The notes under the pieces were generated by a model that was given only the letters and a program-made list of their open reading frames with translations, was not told the DNA's origin and did not search any database. Made by a program: the position numbers and the translations under genes. 64,000 nucleotides of DNA from contig JAWZYU010000025.1 in assembly GCA_038380435.1 (NCBI GenBank), forward strand, positions 43,656,691 to 43,720,690, read 5' to 3'. Shown here piece by piece: positions 1 to 10,440 of this stretch; the first letter of the stretch is position 1; each line of letters begins with the position of its first letter. The DNA comes from Ryuthela nishihirai. Lineage: Eukaryota; Arthropoda; Arachnida; Araneae; Heptathelidae.

Positions 1-92
1 TCTCAGACCTTCTACTATGGCATATAAAGTGACAGGCTCCTGTCAGACCTCTGTGGCAAGCAGCTGCTTGAGGGGGTATTTATATATTTATA
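1..92 (+). mobile_element. SINE-B, 3' fragment
   Basis: The window opens inside a SINE-B copy. Visible are the block around CTACTATGGCATATAAA, the CTCCTGTCAGACC repeat, the palindrome CAAGCAGCTGCTTG and the GGGGGTATTTAT tail. The tRNA-like head lies before the window. Confidence 0.85.
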
Positions 93-763
93 TTATACAT
101 CTTATTAGATATCCTGCGTTCCGCTGTCGACAATTTTGTCGTTCGGTTTGAGCATATTGTGGCCAGGGAAGGACTCCACAAGAATAGATTTTTTTCTGAC
201 AGTTTGTGACAACAATCCTTTTGTCCCTCTGGTGGTTAGTTTAAAAACTTTTCTTCTTCTTCTCTCTCTTTTTTTTTTTTCATAATCGTTTTCCACGTGC
301 TTTGCAACATATAGATTCCAAATATGCGTAATTTCCGCCCATTTCATAGATCTACAGAGGTCTCTGAACAGAGGAATTTTAAACACATTGAAGTAAATTT
401 AAACTCTGCTAGTCACTTTTCCATAACACTGCGATTCGCCATGAAGGTTAACGAATTTGAATCAATTATTATTATACGTTATTTACGATTGCATTAAATT
501 TGTCTAATTTTTTATTTTCAACCACATTAGTTAAATATTTACACACTGATGGACAACAGCGTGAAAAACCTTTTTCTTCAAAATTTCACGAAAACTGAAT
601 GAATGATTCCCCATACTGCCAAATTTAAAACTTATAAAAACTGAACCTGATTGAAATTAAAGTTATTATCTACATTTTGATTAACTCTTGAGATAAAATC
701 TTTAAAGCAGTCAATAATGCTTGTCAAATGTTCCCTCATTGATAACTTTTTAAATAAAAAATA
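93..763. other. AT-rich intergenic DNA, no gene seen
   Basis: AT-rich sequence with a CT/T-rich run near 255-282. The only open frame of note (minus strand, 93 codons) has no recognisable domain and I treat it as chance. Confidence 0.6.
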
Positions 764-820
764 AAAAAATAAATAACCCCTCAAGCAGCTGCTTGCCACA
801 GAGGACTGACAGGAGCCTGT
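764..820 (-). mobile_element. SINE-B, short 3' fragment
   Basis: Reverse complement of the SINE-B end: the AAATAAATAACCCCTCAAG tail, CAGCTGCTTG and the following 'ctgacaggagcctgt'. It stops abruptly at about 820, so only the last 57 bases are present. Confidence 0.8.
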
Positions 821-1183
821 ATTGAAAGAATATTTTTGCAAATTGAGGTTATAATTTGATTAATACCTTTCAATTACCTTTAATCCAATTTTGTCCCAAA
901 AATGTTTACAATTTACGGAGCATTGATTTGGGTTTCTCCTAGACCAGGCCTGGGCAAACTATGGCCCACCACCTCCTTTTGTGCTGCTTGCGAGCTAAAA
1001 GAACGTATAGAGGACAGGAAGTCCAGATTCTGTAAGGCGAATTCCATTAAAATAATTAATTTTAACAAAATTATATTTTTTATGTTTCACCTAAGTTTTT
1101 CTCTTTTTTCGTTATACATAAGTTATTGACTATACAATATTTTGTCAACCAGCCATTCTATTTCAGTTTTCTATGCTGCCTTT
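821..1183. other. Unique AT-rich stretch with one hAT-like terminus
   Basis: From 945 the + strand reads CAGGCCTGGGCAAACTATGG. This resembles the outer end of the hAT-like MITEs at 32,523 and 45,654. No matching opposite end is seen before the SINE at 1,195, so it is at most a one-ended remnant. Confidence 0.4.
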
Positions 1184-1194
1184 CATCTAAAACG

Positions 1195-1568
1195 GGTCGG
1201 TAGCTCGCCAGGCTCGTAATCTGCAGTTCCCAGGTTCGAGTCCCAGCTGGGTCAGCGTTGAAATTTATCTCCGCAAAATTCCCCGCCCTGCCCACGGTCA
1301 GTAGGGGACACCGATGGGCTTGGAAAGGCCGCCGTCCGTCGGTTGGGACGTTATGCCGTGGCTCCGTGTGCGGTAGAGCCATACCCTGTGCACGTTAAAG
1401 AACACGCTGGATGGCCTTGACGGGAGGCTACCATCTGTCTCCCAACAGCTGTTCCAGTGGGTTCCCTCCCCCAACCTTCTCCGAGCCTTCGGGGTCCATG
1501 TGACCTGGCCATTTAGCCCATGGTGTGCAAAAAAGTGCCGCTAAGAGGTAAAACAACCCAACCCAACC
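1195..1568 (+). mobile_element. SINE-A, slightly 5'-truncated
   Basis: Starts within the tRNA-like head (GGTCGGTAGC), keeps the B box GGTTCGAGTCC and runs to the AACAACCCAACCCAACC tail. The 11-bp target-site duplication CATCTAAAACG is at 1,184-1,194 and 1,569-1,579. The missing first bases and clean duplication fit LINE-machinery retroposition with 5' truncation. Confidence 0.93.
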
Positions 1569-1579
1569 CATCTAAAACG

Positions 1580-2603
1580 TTTGCCCAAGTTCAGGGTGGG
1601 CTGAAGCCTGCAAGCGAAGTAAGCATCGCATCGGGGCGCCTTCTCCAAAGGGATGTTGTCGACGCCTGTAAAATGTCTGAAAAAGGGCGCCGAAAAGGGA
1701 CTTCGCATCGGGCACAACAGAGCTTGCTTGAGTCGGTCCTGCCCAACCCTGTACTAGTCTAACAAGGAGGTGTTCGAATAAATTGATGAAACTAGCGTGA
1801 AATTTCTCTCAATGAATGTTCCCTCTTCTGAACGATCGTCTAGAGACGAAATCCAAGAACCGATTCAAGAGATGAAATGATCATCGATGCAGTCAGGTGA
1901 GCTCTGCCAGCTACACTTGGTTATGTGGCAACACACGGAATCGGCTGACTAACCCGTGCCACGCTTCGTTGAGTTCTGCACAACTTCTGCTACATCATTG
2001 GATGGAGGTTGCCGTAGCAACCGTAACAGTTAGTGATACATAACACGTGGTGAGCGGCGCACGTGAAAACAGTTTGACGACGGTAGTTGGCGGCACAGGT
2101 GGAACTGCACCTGTCCATTGCCGCATTCGCCGCAAATCTGCCGAGTTACGCCTCGTAAATAAACATCGTAATTCTCTAATGGGCGAGAGAGGCGCGTGAA
2201 ACCATTAAAGGGCGAACTGAGGCCATTATCGTGCAGTTAACTGATTGATTGTCACGTTGGCTCTGCAGAGAAAGAGAACGATCTCCAATCACCGGAAATG
2301 GTCATCTCGAGTTGTGATCGCTGCTCACGAGGATGATGGCGGGTGCCGTGGAATTTGATCCTTTCCCCCTGCAGAGACCTCTGCTGCCCCCGTTCTCGTG
2401 CACCAGGGGCAAGTGGGCGCAAAAGCTAAGCCGGCAGAGTTGCAAATCCCCATCGAAGTGGGGCTCGTTCAAAAGCAAAGTACGTATCTTTCATTAGTCC
2501 TAATAATCTCTAGCGTAGCTGATTCAGACACCAATGGAAAAGTACTAAAATGGTTGCCTTTCGTATGGTTCGTGATGGATTATATTTAAAACATGAAACA
2601 AGC
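1580..2603. other. Unassigned single-copy-looking DNA
   Basis: About 1 kb with higher GC than its surroundings and no family shared with the rest of the window. Frames are short and no domain is recognisable. It could hold a host promoter or exon, but nothing in the sequence proves either. Confidence 0.4.
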
Positions 2604-2607
2604 TTAA

Positions 2608-3136
2608 CCCTTTCACGACTAAGGGAAACATTTTCCCCCATTTTAAAATTGGTGATTGTCTTATTTAATTATAACCTTATCTACATTTTTTATACAGAAT
2701 GTCAAAATAGAACGTATGCCGAACGCAATTACGTAAACGGGAACGTTTAGAAAACAAAAACAGAACTGTCAGGACGCATAATATATGTACTATGTGCAAT
2801 GTCCATCTTTGCCTCACTACCAAAAGAAATTGCTTCGCAGAATATCATAATTAGCACATCATTTTGTATAATAATTTTATTTCATAATTTTGTATTATTT
2901 TAGTTAACATTTTGTTCTAATAAACCAATAAATAAAAGACATTGCATAATAAGCCTAACTATAATTTGTGTTACCTTTATAGTCCATTGGGAAAAATATT
3001 TCCCATAAAATTCCAAAAAAACTACACATTGTTATGTATTTTTTTTATGATTTTTATTTATTTTACGTCTAAACAAACTAAAATAAGCAGTTACATACTA
3101 ATATTTACTCTTAGAAACCTTATGGTCCTGAAAGGG
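2608..3136. mobile_element. piggyBac-like MITE
   Basis: Flanked on both sides by TTAA (2,604-2,607 and 3,137-3,140). The left end reads CCCTTTCACGACTAAGG. The right end, reverse-complemented, reads CCCTTTCAGGACCATAAGG. TTAA duplication with CCC-starting inverted ends is the piggyBac signature. The 529-bp AT-rich interior has no transposase, so the copy is non-autonomous. Confidence 0.75.
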
Positions 3137-3140
3137 TTAA

Positions 3141-3451
3141 GAAAGGAAGTCCATGCGATTCGTGGAACGAGAAAGCATCCGTTTCTCAAATGATTTCCCA
3201 TCAGATCGTATCACTCATGATTCTCAGTCTACAGAACCCTTCCCATTCGTTAGAAGATTTCCTTGTTATGCCAAAGGAAAGGCAAATTAGAAATGCATCG
3301 TCTCAAGAAATAATTTTTTCTATGTAAAAATTTTATGTGAAAGATCCAAATCAAGCCTATCGAAATACACCCAATTCTGTTTTTACACGGTAAATAGGTT
3401 CCCGAAAAAACCGTGCAAAAAATCAGATCACGAATGCAAAAATTCAGATCA
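3141..3451. other. Flank of the 2.2-kb repeat, carrying an inverted minisatellite motif
   Basis: No gene. Positions 3,366-3,389 read ACACCCAATTCTG followed by TTTTTACACGG. This is the reverse complement of the core unit of the minisatellite at about 4,355-4,840, which lies about 1 kb away in opposite orientation. Confidence 0.6.
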
Positions 3452-4354
3452 GAAATGGTCGCACGTAATTAAAGATTCCTAAATAAAAATAATTTTCTGA
3501 TCTTTGGAGTGCTATTATTGCCGTAGTAACGAAGTCTTAGTCGCTCAAAACAATATTGTCAGAAATCTTGACTGATATCTAGTAGAAAAACGAAATTTTT
3601 TGACCTACTAATAAAGTCCTGTGTTTGCTAAGCAAGCCAAATATTGTAGCCATACAAAGAACTTCAGTGGTGCTTCCAGGGAGATAGGGAGACCAGGGAG
3701 ATATTTCAAAAAATAACCGTGTAAGAAATATACAATGCAAATGAAAAAATAGAAGATTGGTTCCAGACGTGAAAACCCAGTACAAATAATAAGTTGTTTT
3801 CAAACAAATCATATCAAAATCTTCTGTTAAATATTTATTTGATTTTTATTCATTTAAGCACATTTTTTATTTTATAAACTTATAAAGATAATTATATGTA
3901 CATATATAAAGTAAATTATCCTTCATAAAGAAAATAATATGTCATAATTCAAGAATACAAAAGTGCAAAAAATATGACTTACATATGCTTATTAACTAGA
4001 TTTTTTAATCGTTGTCACTTTCTGACAACAGACGCATTCGTTTGCGTCAGCTGGAATTAAATCATTTCCATCGCTTGAAACATTTTGGCGTCGTGTTCAT
4101 ACTTCAATGGTGTATCTATGATATATTTTCAAAGTTAAAACTACTTCGAAAAATGGGACCATAAAAGCAGCATCTTTGTTATAAATGTAAATTCTGGGAA
4201 TTTTTTCTTGAATACAAATATTTTTTCAGAATTAAATTCAAATGGAGGTTTTTAAAAAGGCGCCGTTTGAACCGTGTTAGATCAAAATAAATCGTCTAAA
4301 AAGAGAACGGAATTTTTTTGTAAACTGTGTTAAATCAAAATCGTGGGGGGAAAA

Positions 4355-4840
4355 AATCCCTGTAAAAACAGAATTGGGTGTAACAAAATCCGTGTAACAA
4401 AATCCGTGTAAAAACAGAATTCGGTGTAACAATATCCGTGTAACAAAATCCGTGTAAAAACAGAATTGGGTGTAACAATATCCGTGTAACAAAATCCGTG
4501 TAAAAACAGAATTGGATGTAAGCAATATCCGTGTAACAAAATCCGTGTAAAAACAGAATTTGGTGTAACAATATCCGTGTAACAAAATCCGTGTAAAAAC
4601 AGAATTGGGTGTAAGCAATATCCGTGTAACAAAATCCGTGTAAAATCAGAATTGGGTGTAACAAAATCCGTGTAAAAACAGAATTGGGTGTAACAATATC
4701 CGTGTAACAAAATCCGAGTAAAAATAGAATTGGGTGTAACAAAATCCATGTAACAAAATCCGTGTAAAAACAGAATTGGGTGTAACAATATCCGTGTAAC
4801 AAATTCCGTGTAAAAACAGAATTGGGTGTAAGCAATATTC
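4355..4840. repeat. 46-bp minisatellite, about 10 copies (in unit 1)
   Basis: Units have a nested 14+14+18 structure: GTGTAACAATATCC, GTGTAACAAAATCC, GTGTAAAAACAGAATTGG. Some units carry an extra G or lack a submotif. All three minus frames are open here (113-187 codons), because the units vary in length and lack stops, not because of a gene. Confidence 0.9.
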
Positions 4841-5234
4841 ATTTGGCATTTACACGTTACGGAAACTGGAATATTTAAACTGTTTCTAATCATAATAATT
4901 TATCTCAAAAGCGAACCAAAACACAATAATTGTTTTATAAACCCTTTACAGAAATAATAATTGCCTATTTAGAATTTCTGATCTCTTATTTCTTCGTCTA
5001 ATAATTCTTTCAATTACCGCCATTTTGACGAAACTTTTCAGTAGAACTAACGTTGCTATTGTTAAATATTCCATTTGTCTTTAAATGCCGAATGAGTATT
5101 GCTGAATTAAAAAGCATTTTAATTTAACCTTAATCTCATCCCCGTTAAATATTTATTCTTCAAGACATTGCATTTCTAATTTGTATTTCCATTTGCATGA
5201 GAAGTGAATTCTCTGATGATTTGATGAGGCTTTG

Positions 5235-5650
5235 TACGAAATATAATTTCAAATTCCAAATTCAAATTTATTTTCTATAAGTATTATCTATAATTATATT
5301 GCATAAAAAATCCCACTAAGCCGAAGCTTATCAGCGGGAATGTACATATATGTTTTTACAGATATGATCTAGATTGCCTCAGTAGTACAAAAAATGAAGG
5401 AGAGAAAAATAAAAGGAATAAATGAGAAAGAAAACCGACAAAATGATGAAAGTTTCCAAATAAAAACATCACTTTTTCATCAACCACTGAAATAATTTAT
5501 CTTTAACATCACAATTTTTTTTAAGTTAACTATTTCTCTAGGAAACAAGTTAAATAGGTAAGGAATTTGATATTCTTTGGAATTTCTTCCGTAATTATTA
5601 TAAAATTTTGGTTGTTTCAAAAAACCCATAGCCTTTTTTCTAGTAAACGA
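5235..5650 (-). mobile_element. CR1/Jockey-group LINE, 3' end (unit 1)
   Basis: Read on the minus strand, the end of a degraded reverse-transcriptase ORF is visible (IPYLFNLFPREI ... MLKDKLFQWLMKK then stop). A short 3' UTR follows with the stem-loop TAAGC-TTCG-GCTTA (5,317-5,330), GTGGGA, then GAAAATAAATTTGAATTTG as tail. This layout matches the LINE end at 55,473-55,900. Only the last ~400 bp of the element is here. Confidence 0.65.
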
Positions 5651-6554
5651 TCGAAATGGTCGCTCGTAATTAAAGTTTCCTAAATAAAAATAATTTTCTG
5701 ATCTTTGGAGCGCTACTATTGCCTTAGTAACGAAGTCTTAGTCGCTCAAAACAATATTGTCAGAAATCTTGACTGATATCTAGTAGAAAAACGAAATTTT
5801 TTGACCTCTGATAAAGTCCTGTGTTTGCTAAGCAAGCCAAATATTGTAACCATACAAAGAACTTCAGTGGTGCTTCCAGGGAGATAGGGAGACCAGGGAG
5901 ATATTTCAAAAAATAACCGTGTAAGAAATATACAATGCAAATGAAAAAATAGAAGATTGGTTCCAGACGTGAAAACCCAGTACAAATAATAAGTTGTTTT
6001 CAAACAAATCATATCAAAATCTTCTGTTAAATATTTATTTGATTTTTATTCATTTAAGCACATTTTTTATTTTATAAACTTATAAAGATAATTATATGTA
6101 CATATATAAAGTAAATTATCCTTCATAAAGAAAATAATATGTCATAATTCAAGAATACAAAAGTGCAAAAAATATGACTTACATATGCTTATTAACTAGA
6201 TTTTTTAATCGTTGTCACTTTCTGACAACAGACGCATTCGTTTGCGTCAGCTGGAATTAAATCATTTCCATCGCTTGAAACATTTTGGCGTCGTGTTCAT
6301 ACTTCAATGGTGTATCTATGATATATTTTCAAAGTTAAAACTACTTCGAAAAATGGGACCATAAAAGCAGCATCTTTGTTATAAATGTAAATTCTGGGAA
6401 TTTTTTCTTGAATACAAATATTTTTTCAGAATTAAATTCAAATGGAGGTTTTTAAAAAGGCGCCGTTTGAACCGTGTTAGATCAAAATAAATCGTCTAAA
6501 AAGAGAACGGAATTTTTTTGTAAACTGTGTTAAATCAAAATCGTGGGGGGAAAA

Positions 6555-7040
6555 AATCCCTGTAAAAACAGAATTGGGTGTAACAAAATCCGTGTAACAA
6601 AATCCGTGTAAAAACAGAATTCGGTGTAACAATATCCGTGTAACAAAATCCGTGTAAAAACAGAATTGGGTGTAACAATATCCGTGTAACAAAATCCGTG
6701 TAAAAACAGAATTGGATGTAAGCAATATCCGTGTAACAAAATCCGTGTAAAAACAGAATTTGGTGTAACAATATCCGTGTAACAAAATCCGTGTAAAAAC
6801 AGAATTGGGTGTAAGCAATATCCGTGTAACAAAATCCGTGTAAAATCAGAATTGGGTGTAACAAAATCCGTGTAAAAACAGAATTGGGTGTAACAATATC
6901 CGTGTAACAAAATCCGAGTAAAAATAGAATTGGGTGTAACAAAATCCATGTAACAAAATCCGTGTAAAAACAGAATTGGGTGTAACAATATCCGTGTAAC
7001 AAATTCCGTGTAAAAACAGAATTGGGTGTAAGCAATATTC
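6555..7040. repeat. 46-bp minisatellite, copy in unit 2
   Basis: Same order of variant units as the array 2,200 bp upstream. The array was therefore copied as part of the larger duplication and not expanded independently. Confidence 0.9.
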
Positions 7041-7434
7041 ATTTGGCATTTACACGTTACGGAAACTGGAATATTTAAACTGTTTCTAATCATAATAATT
7101 TATCTCAAAAGCGAACCAAAACACAATAATTGTTTTATAAACCCTTTACAGAAATAATAATTGCCTATTTAGAATTTCTGATCTCTTATTTCTTCGTCTA
7201 ATAATTCTTTCAATTACCGCCATTTTGACGAAACTTTTCAGTAGAACTAACGTTGCTATTGTTAAATATTCCATTTGTCTTTAAATGCCGAATGAGTATT
7301 GCTGAATTAAAAAGCATTTTAATTTAACCTTAATCTCATCCCCGTTAAATATTTATTCTTCAAGACATTGCATTTCTAATTTGTATTTCCATTTGCATGA
7401 GAAGTGAATTCTCTGATGATTTGATGAGGCTTTG

Positions 7435-7850
7435 TACGAAATATAATTTCAAATTCCAAATTCAAATTTATTTTCTATAAGTATTATCTATAATTATATT
7501 GCATAAAAAATCCCACTAAGCCGAAGCTTATCAGCGGGAATGTACATATATGTTTTTACAGATATGATCTAGATTGCCTCAGTAGTACAAAAAATGAAGG
7601 AGAGAAAAATAAAAGGAATAAATGAGAAAGAAAACCGACAAAATGATGAAAGTTTCCAAATAAAAACATCACTTTTTCATCAACCACTGAAATAATTTAT
7701 CTTTAACATCACAATTTTTTTTAAGTTAACTATTTCTCTAGGAAACAAGTTAAATAGGTAAGGAATTTGATATTCTTTGGAATTTCTTCCGTAATTATTA
7801 TAAAATTTTGGTTGTTTCAAAAAACCCATAGCCTTTTTTCTAGTAAACGA
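7435..7850 (-). mobile_element. CR1/Jockey-group LINE, 3' end (unit 2)
   Basis: Duplicate of the LINE end at 5,235-5,650, with the stem-loop now at 7,517-7,530. Confidence 0.65.
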
Positions 7851-7852
7851 TC

Positions 7853-8084
7853 GAAATGGTCGCTCGTAATTAAAGTTTCCTAAATAAAAATAATTTTCTG
7901 ATCTTTGGAGCGCTACTATTGCCTTAGTAACGAAGTCTTAGTCGCTCAAAACAATATTGTCAGAAATCTTGACTGATATCTAGTAGAAAAACGAAATTTT
8001 TTGACCTCTGATAAAGTCCTGTGTTTGCTAAGCAAGCCAAATATTGTAACCATACAAAGAACTTCAGTGGTGCTTCCAGGGAGA
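7853..8084. repeat. 2.2-kb tandem duplication, unit 3 (partial)
   Basis: Only the first ~230 bp are present. It breaks off at GTGCTTCCAGGGAGAT, after which unrelated sequence begins. It matches the opening of unit 2, not unit 1. Confidence 0.88.
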
Positions 8085-8434
8085 TCGCCCACTATAATTT
8101 ACAATTGCTTGCTTGTGCTTGTATTTGGGCTACAATTTGAACGCACGCTAAAAATTAAAACTTTCAATTATTGCGCGGAGTTTTTTCAGTTCATTTATCA
8201 GCATGTGATTAAATAAAAATGTACACAAAATTATTCCCGTTTCTGACGTAAAGAATTTCAGAAATCTTTCCATCCAAAATCAAACGCTCTCCTAAAGTAA
8301 CTGTACAATTCCATTTTCAAAAAAAGAGAATCTGTACATTCAAACAAATAAACCCAAACTCTGATATAATTTATAGCATAATATATATAGGTTTTTAAAT
8401 AAAGAATCAAATGTTTAATATAAAAATTAATTTT
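8085..8434. other. AT-rich DNA, no gene seen
   Basis: Contains short frames and A/T runs only. Nothing in it is shared with the other repeats of the window. Confidence 0.5.
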
Positions 8435-8640
8435 CCCATGGCCGAGTGGTTAGCGCTCTTGGCTACTGATCAAAGGGACCTGGGTTCGAGTCCCGGCATA
8501 AGGTATGGTTGTGTGTGTTGTTTTTCTGCTGAGGTCTTGCCATCCTCTCAGACCCTCTACTCTGGCATATAAAACTGACAGGCTCCGGTCAAACCTCTAT
8601 GGCAAGCAGCTGCTTGAGGGGGTATTTATTTTATTTACAT
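8435..8640 (+). mobile_element. SINE-B, full length
   Basis: tRNA-like head CCCATGGCCGAGTGG (A box) and GGTTCGAGTCCC (B box), then the body and the end CAAGCAGCTGCTTGAGG with a TATTTATTTTATTTACAT tail. The tail runs straight into the hairpin module at 8,641. Confidence 0.9.
8441..8492 (+). promoter_or_regulatory. Internal pol III promoter of SINE-B (A and B boxes)
   Basis: GGCCGAGTGG matches the A-box consensus and GGTTCGAGTCCC the B box, at tRNA-like spacing. This is a split internal promoter of the tRNA type. Whether this copy is transcribed cannot be seen. Confidence 0.6.
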
Positions 8641-8805
8641 TGCATCGTGTGAGCTCACAAAAACCTGGATCGTGTGGGCCCACTCACAGAAATATTGAGC
8701 GTGTGCAGTTACCGTTCACAGCAAACTGGAGCGTGTGCAGTAACTGCACACGCTCCAGTTTGCTTTGAACGGTAACTGGAGCGTGTACAGTTGCTGTACA
8801 CGTTC
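8641..8805 (+). repeat. Double-hairpin module fused to SINE-B
   Basis: Starts TGCATCGTGTGAGCTCAC and ends GCTGTACACGTTC. It holds a long inverted repeat (CAGTTACCGTTCACAGCAAA ... mirrored after a short centre) and a second hairpin GTGTACAG-TTG-CTGTACAC. The next base begins a SINE-B 3' half. The junctions are the same as at 31,841, 53,777, 54,053, 58,601 and 58,902. Confidence 0.88.
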
Positions 8806-8912
8806 CTGAGGTCCTGCCATCCTCTCAGACCTTCTACTCTGGCATATAAACTGACAGGCTCCGGTCAGACCTCTGTGGCAAGCAGCTGCTTGAGGGAGTA
8901 TTTATTGATTTA
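8806..8912 (+). mobile_element. SINE-B, 3' half after the hairpin module
   Basis: Begins CTGAGGTCCTGCCATCC, with no tRNA-like head, and ends in CAAGCAGCTGCTTGAGGGAG plus TATTTATTGATTTATTT. Confidence 0.88.
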
Positions 8913-9193
8913 TTTATAAATTCTGCTCTGTTAACCAGCTGTAATTCAAGTACAGTCTACTATGTACGGCATATTCTAATGAGATGACAAAGGTGATATT
9001 TGAATTTAAAAAAAAGATTTGCAAATGTGTTAAAATTAGCTATCATGTTTAATACATTGATATATAATTGATATTACATTAATACATAATAACCATTACC
9101 AAGTGTTACGAAAACAGGATGTCCCAACATCTGTAGCGCGTGCAGCGCCACTGAAATAGATGAAAATGAAATAGCTTCAAAATATTTCCATTG

Positions 9194-9570
9194 GGTTGGG
9201 TTGTTTTACCTCTGAGCGGCACTTTTTTGCACACCATGGGCTAAATGGTCAGGTTACATGGACCCCGTAGGTTCAGAGAAGGGGACCCACTGGAACAGCT
9301 GTTGGGAGACAGATGGTAGCCTCCCGTCAAGGCCATCCAGCGTGTTCTTTAACGTGCACAGGGTATGGCTCTCCCACACACGGGTCCACGGCTTAACGTC
9401 CCATCCGACGGACGGCTGCCTTTCCAAGCCCATCGGTGTCCCCTACTGACCGTGGGCAGGGTGGAGAATTTTTGCGGAGATAAATCTCAACGCTGACCGA
9501 GCTGGGACTCGAACCTGGGAACTACAGATTACGAGCCTGGCGCGCTACCGACTGAGCCACCCCCGCTCCG
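9194..9570 (-). mobile_element. SINE-A, full length
   Basis: Tail at the left (GGGTTGGGTTGTTTTACC), tRNA-like head at the right (GACTGAGCCACCCCCGC). The 12-bp duplication ATATTTCCATTG lies at 9,182-9,193 and 9,571-9,582. A deletion after the GACCCCGTAGG block removes part of the usual GAAGGTTGGGGGAGG. Confidence 0.93.
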
Positions 9571-9582
9571 ATATTTCCATTG

Positions 9583-9920
9583 ATTAGGGATTTCAACCGA
9601 AACAAATTGAAACGATGATTATTGTATTCCGCTACGTCGTTTTTTTTTTTGCCGTCTTTTTTCTTTCAGTTGTCGGATGAAGTTAATCTACGAATCAAAA
9701 TTCAAATGAAGATGGTTTCGAGAGTTATTTCCGAACAAACAAATGAAGATGCTGAAGTGAGAAATGAATCGTTTGCTTCAATCAGACGACAAATAGATCG
9801 TGAGCTGAGAAAGAGTCAGCATCGTTACTCAAACCTTCGCACGCATTTAATTCGCCACTCGATAAATGCTGCATCCACTTGGTTCAAATTTTCGCTAAGA
9901 GTTCAAATTAAAGGCTCTCT
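9583..9920. other. No gene supported
   Basis: A + frame of 175 codons starts at 9,622 after a T-run and ends inside the next SINE-B. Its first ~95 codons are not repeat-derived (a charged stretch with NEDAEVRNESFASIRRQ). I recognise no family, no ATG context stands out, and it continues into SINE sequence, so I do not call a gene. Confidence 0.35.
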
Positions 9921-9930
9921 AAGGGCTAAA

Positions 9931-10147
9931 AGCCGTCCCATAGCCGAGTGGTTAGCGCGCTTGGCTACTAATCTAAGGGACCTGGGTTCGAGCCCCAGGT
10001 TAAGGCATGGCTGTTTGTGTCGTTTTTCTGCTGAGGTCCTGCCATCCCACAGACCTTCTACTATGGCATATAAACTGACAGGCTCCTGTCAGACCTCTGT
10101 GGCAAGCAGCTGCTTGAGGGGGTATTTATTTTTTTTCATTTATTTTT
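9931..10147 (+). mobile_element. SINE-B, full length
   Basis: Complete from AGCCGTCCCATAGCCGAG to the T-rich tail. The 10-bp target duplication AAGGGCTAAA is at 9,921-9,930 and 10,148-10,157. It shows that SINE-B retroposes as an independent unit. Confidence 0.92.
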
Positions 10148-10280
10148 AAGGGCTAAACGTAGCATAAACTTTCTCTAAATTCTAAGATTACATGAAAGGT
10201 GCATTTTATTTGATGCATATAAGTAGCATATTTGCTTTGTAACGTATTGTCGTACTCGGAATTTTGCAAATCCCGAGTTC

Positions 10281-10398
10281 GAAGTAGCTATCTTCGTGTC
10301 ACGTGACACGAAAGTTGCCAGGTCACTAATTTCTAAAAAAATCGTTGCCAGATGTTTTTTCTGAATTCTGTAATCAACCATAGTGTTCGGATATTTTT
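10281..10398. mobile_element. Tc1/mariner-like MITE terminus
   Basis: Carries CGTGTCACGTGACACG, TTGCCAG, AATTTCTAAAAAAATCG, the CTGAATTCTGTAATCAACC block and GTGTTCGGATA. These are the inner-to-outer parts of the terminal inverted repeat seen complete at 57,548-57,945. The outermost bases (GAGCGACTGTA) are lost. Confidence 0.7.
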
Positions 10399-10440
10399 TA
10401 ATATATATAATGCGTATGAATATATAATGCAATGAATATG

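Larger units (their letters stand above)
3452..5652. repeat. 2.2-kb tandem duplication, unit 1
   Basis: First of two full units of about 2,200 bp. It repeats at 5,653, with a third partial unit from 7,853. From about 3,640 onward it looks identical to unit 2. Its first 150-200 bases carry several substitutions and one extra base relative to units 2 and 3. It contains a 46-bp minisatellite (about 4,355-4,840) and a LINE 3' end (5,235-5,650). Confidence 0.93.
5653..7852. repeat. 2.2-kb tandem duplication, unit 2
   Basis: Head-to-tail repeat of unit 1, offset by 2,200 bp. Its opening differs from unit 1 (GGTCGCTCG rather than GGTCGCACG; GAGCGCTACTATTGCC rather than GAGTGCTATTATTGCC) but matches unit 3. 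Near-identity elsewhere implies a very recent duplication or an assembly artefact. Confidence 0.93.

Noticed and set aside
4277..4893. Three overlapping minus frames rich in Phe/Tyr/His (and their copies 2,200 bp later)
   Set aside because: Products of the 46-bp minisatellite, with no start context and no known domain.
9947..10005. Functional tRNA gene
   Set aside because: A and B boxes are present, but the sequence does not fold as a clean cloverleaf with a paired acceptor stem, and it continues into the SINE body with a target duplication around it.
9622..10149. 175-codon + strand gene
   Set aside because: Its last third is SINE-B, no domain is seen, and the start lies behind a T-run.
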